This document shows, piece after piece, positions 63,321 through 64,000 of a stretch of 64,000 bases of DNA. The DNA lies in assembly GCA_036924085.1 (NCBI GenBank), contig JAVGWX010000002.1:44659666-44723665 (forward strand), in the 5' to 3' direction. Positions within the stretch are counted from its first letter, which is position 1; each line of letters starts with the position of its first letter. The position numbers were made by a program, and so were the translations under genes. A model generated the notes under the pieces. The model ran no database searches. It saw only the letters and a list, made by a program, of their open reading frames with translations, and was not told the DNA's origin. Origin of the DNA: Ariolimax columbianus (Eukaryota; Mollusca; Gastropoda; Stylommatophora; Arionidae).

Positions 63321-64000
63321 AATTGAATTTTTGTAAAAAATGTATATTCTATTCTTGCAAATTATGGTTAAAATAATGACCTAGCCTCCAGCCGATTGTA
63401 GGGACACTCGAACTTTTTCCATAACCATATTAACCCTAAACCGCCAGTGGACCCCAGCAATGATAATATAATCATGCAGTAATATGATAGATGTTATGAT
63501 ATACAGAACTGGCAATCACTACTTTGGGCTAATTCATTGATGTTCAATCTCTCCCTTATAAATTGACAAGAGTATGGCCACTAATGGTTCTGGTAGCTCG
63601 GGAGATGGGGTTTGTTATGTATGTGGGGGTGTGGAGACGAAAGGGTGGTGGGGATGGCTCACTATAGCTGAGAGGTGCTCGAGTCTCAGGAAACGAACGA
63701 AGGAAAGCTCGAATCGGTTGGATAAACAAAGAGCGACTGGGGAGAAGGAATATAGAGGGATAGTAGTAAGAGTGGAGAAGTAATGAAACGAATTTCTTAA
63801 TTTGGTTAAATTCTTATTTTTAAACCGCAACTCTCCATTGTTATTTGTTTTTTCACTGACAAGAGCATTATGGTAGACTTCATATGCTGATGAACGGGAA
63901 GTGTATGGGATACATCTGTGTGAATTGTTAGATAGGCTAGTTTACTGATGAGACGTTGAGACCTTTTCTAGGATGTCAACACTTCTTCCTCTTTATGTTC
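63321..64000. other. Unassigned, no gene supported
   Basis: An open frame of 69 codons at 63,574-63,783 has no recognised domain. Nothing else seen to the end of the window. Confidence 0.4.

Noticed and set aside
63574..63783. 69-codon frame with CYVCGG
   Set aside because: A single Cys pair is not a zinc finger; no family resemblance.

Overview
This window is animal nuclear DNA that contains no host gene I can support. It is a dense mixture of decayed transposable elements, SINE-like repeats and many tandem arrays. Evidence for a metazoan: several non-LTR retrotransposon ORF2 tails (some with RNase H), a Penelope-like element with a GIY-YIG endonuclease, mariner and hAT transposase remnants, tRNA-derived SINEs with A and B boxes, and long microsatellites. 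The element mix and the LINE protein signatures resemble what I know from lophotrochozoan, especially gastropod mollusc, genomes. That placement is inference and was not tested.

Layout. 1-7.4 kb: LINE tails, SINE copies and two minisatellites. 7.6-9.5 kb: 38-, ~36- and 28-bp arrays. 9.7-10.6 kb: a pyrimidine-rich then purine-rich tract. 10.6-15.8 kb: a 5.2-kb array of 36- and 41-bp units with a higher-order period of 3,092 bp. 16-25 kb: SINEs, an RTE-like LINE scrap, several 25-37-bp arrays and a (CTAT)n run of about 250 bp. 26.0-27.4 kb: a nearly undecayed Penelope-like insertion with a 17-bp target-site duplication and an inverted copy of its own 3' end. 27.8-30 kb: a dispersed repeat, a 36-bp array and a deleted mariner element. 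30.3-35.4 kb: a LINE with RT domain that runs into a 50-bp tandem duplication and then a 3.4-kb GT-rich minisatellite. 35.6-36.8 kb: hAT-type transposase remnant. 37-43 kb: SINEs and an RNase H LINE with in-frame 57-bp repeats. 45.6-46.3 kb: second mariner. 47.9-51.6 kb: repeated copies of one SINE-like family, its 72-bp tandem array and a hAT element with a nested SINE. 51.6-55.2 kb: LINE pieces and a second hAT. 55.8-59.3 kb: 23- and 46-bp arrays and LINE tails interrupted by a SINE with a 13-bp duplication. 60-64 kb: two more arrays and SINE fragments.

Unifying theme. Roughly a quarter of the window is tandem repeat. In at least five cases the repeat unit is recognisably cut from a transposable element: the 5' end of a SINE, the 5' part of family B, or coding sequence of LINE tails. 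Clean target-site duplications (17, 13 and 12 bp) let the insertion order be read at three places. The long open frames inside arrays follow from stop-free units and are not genes.
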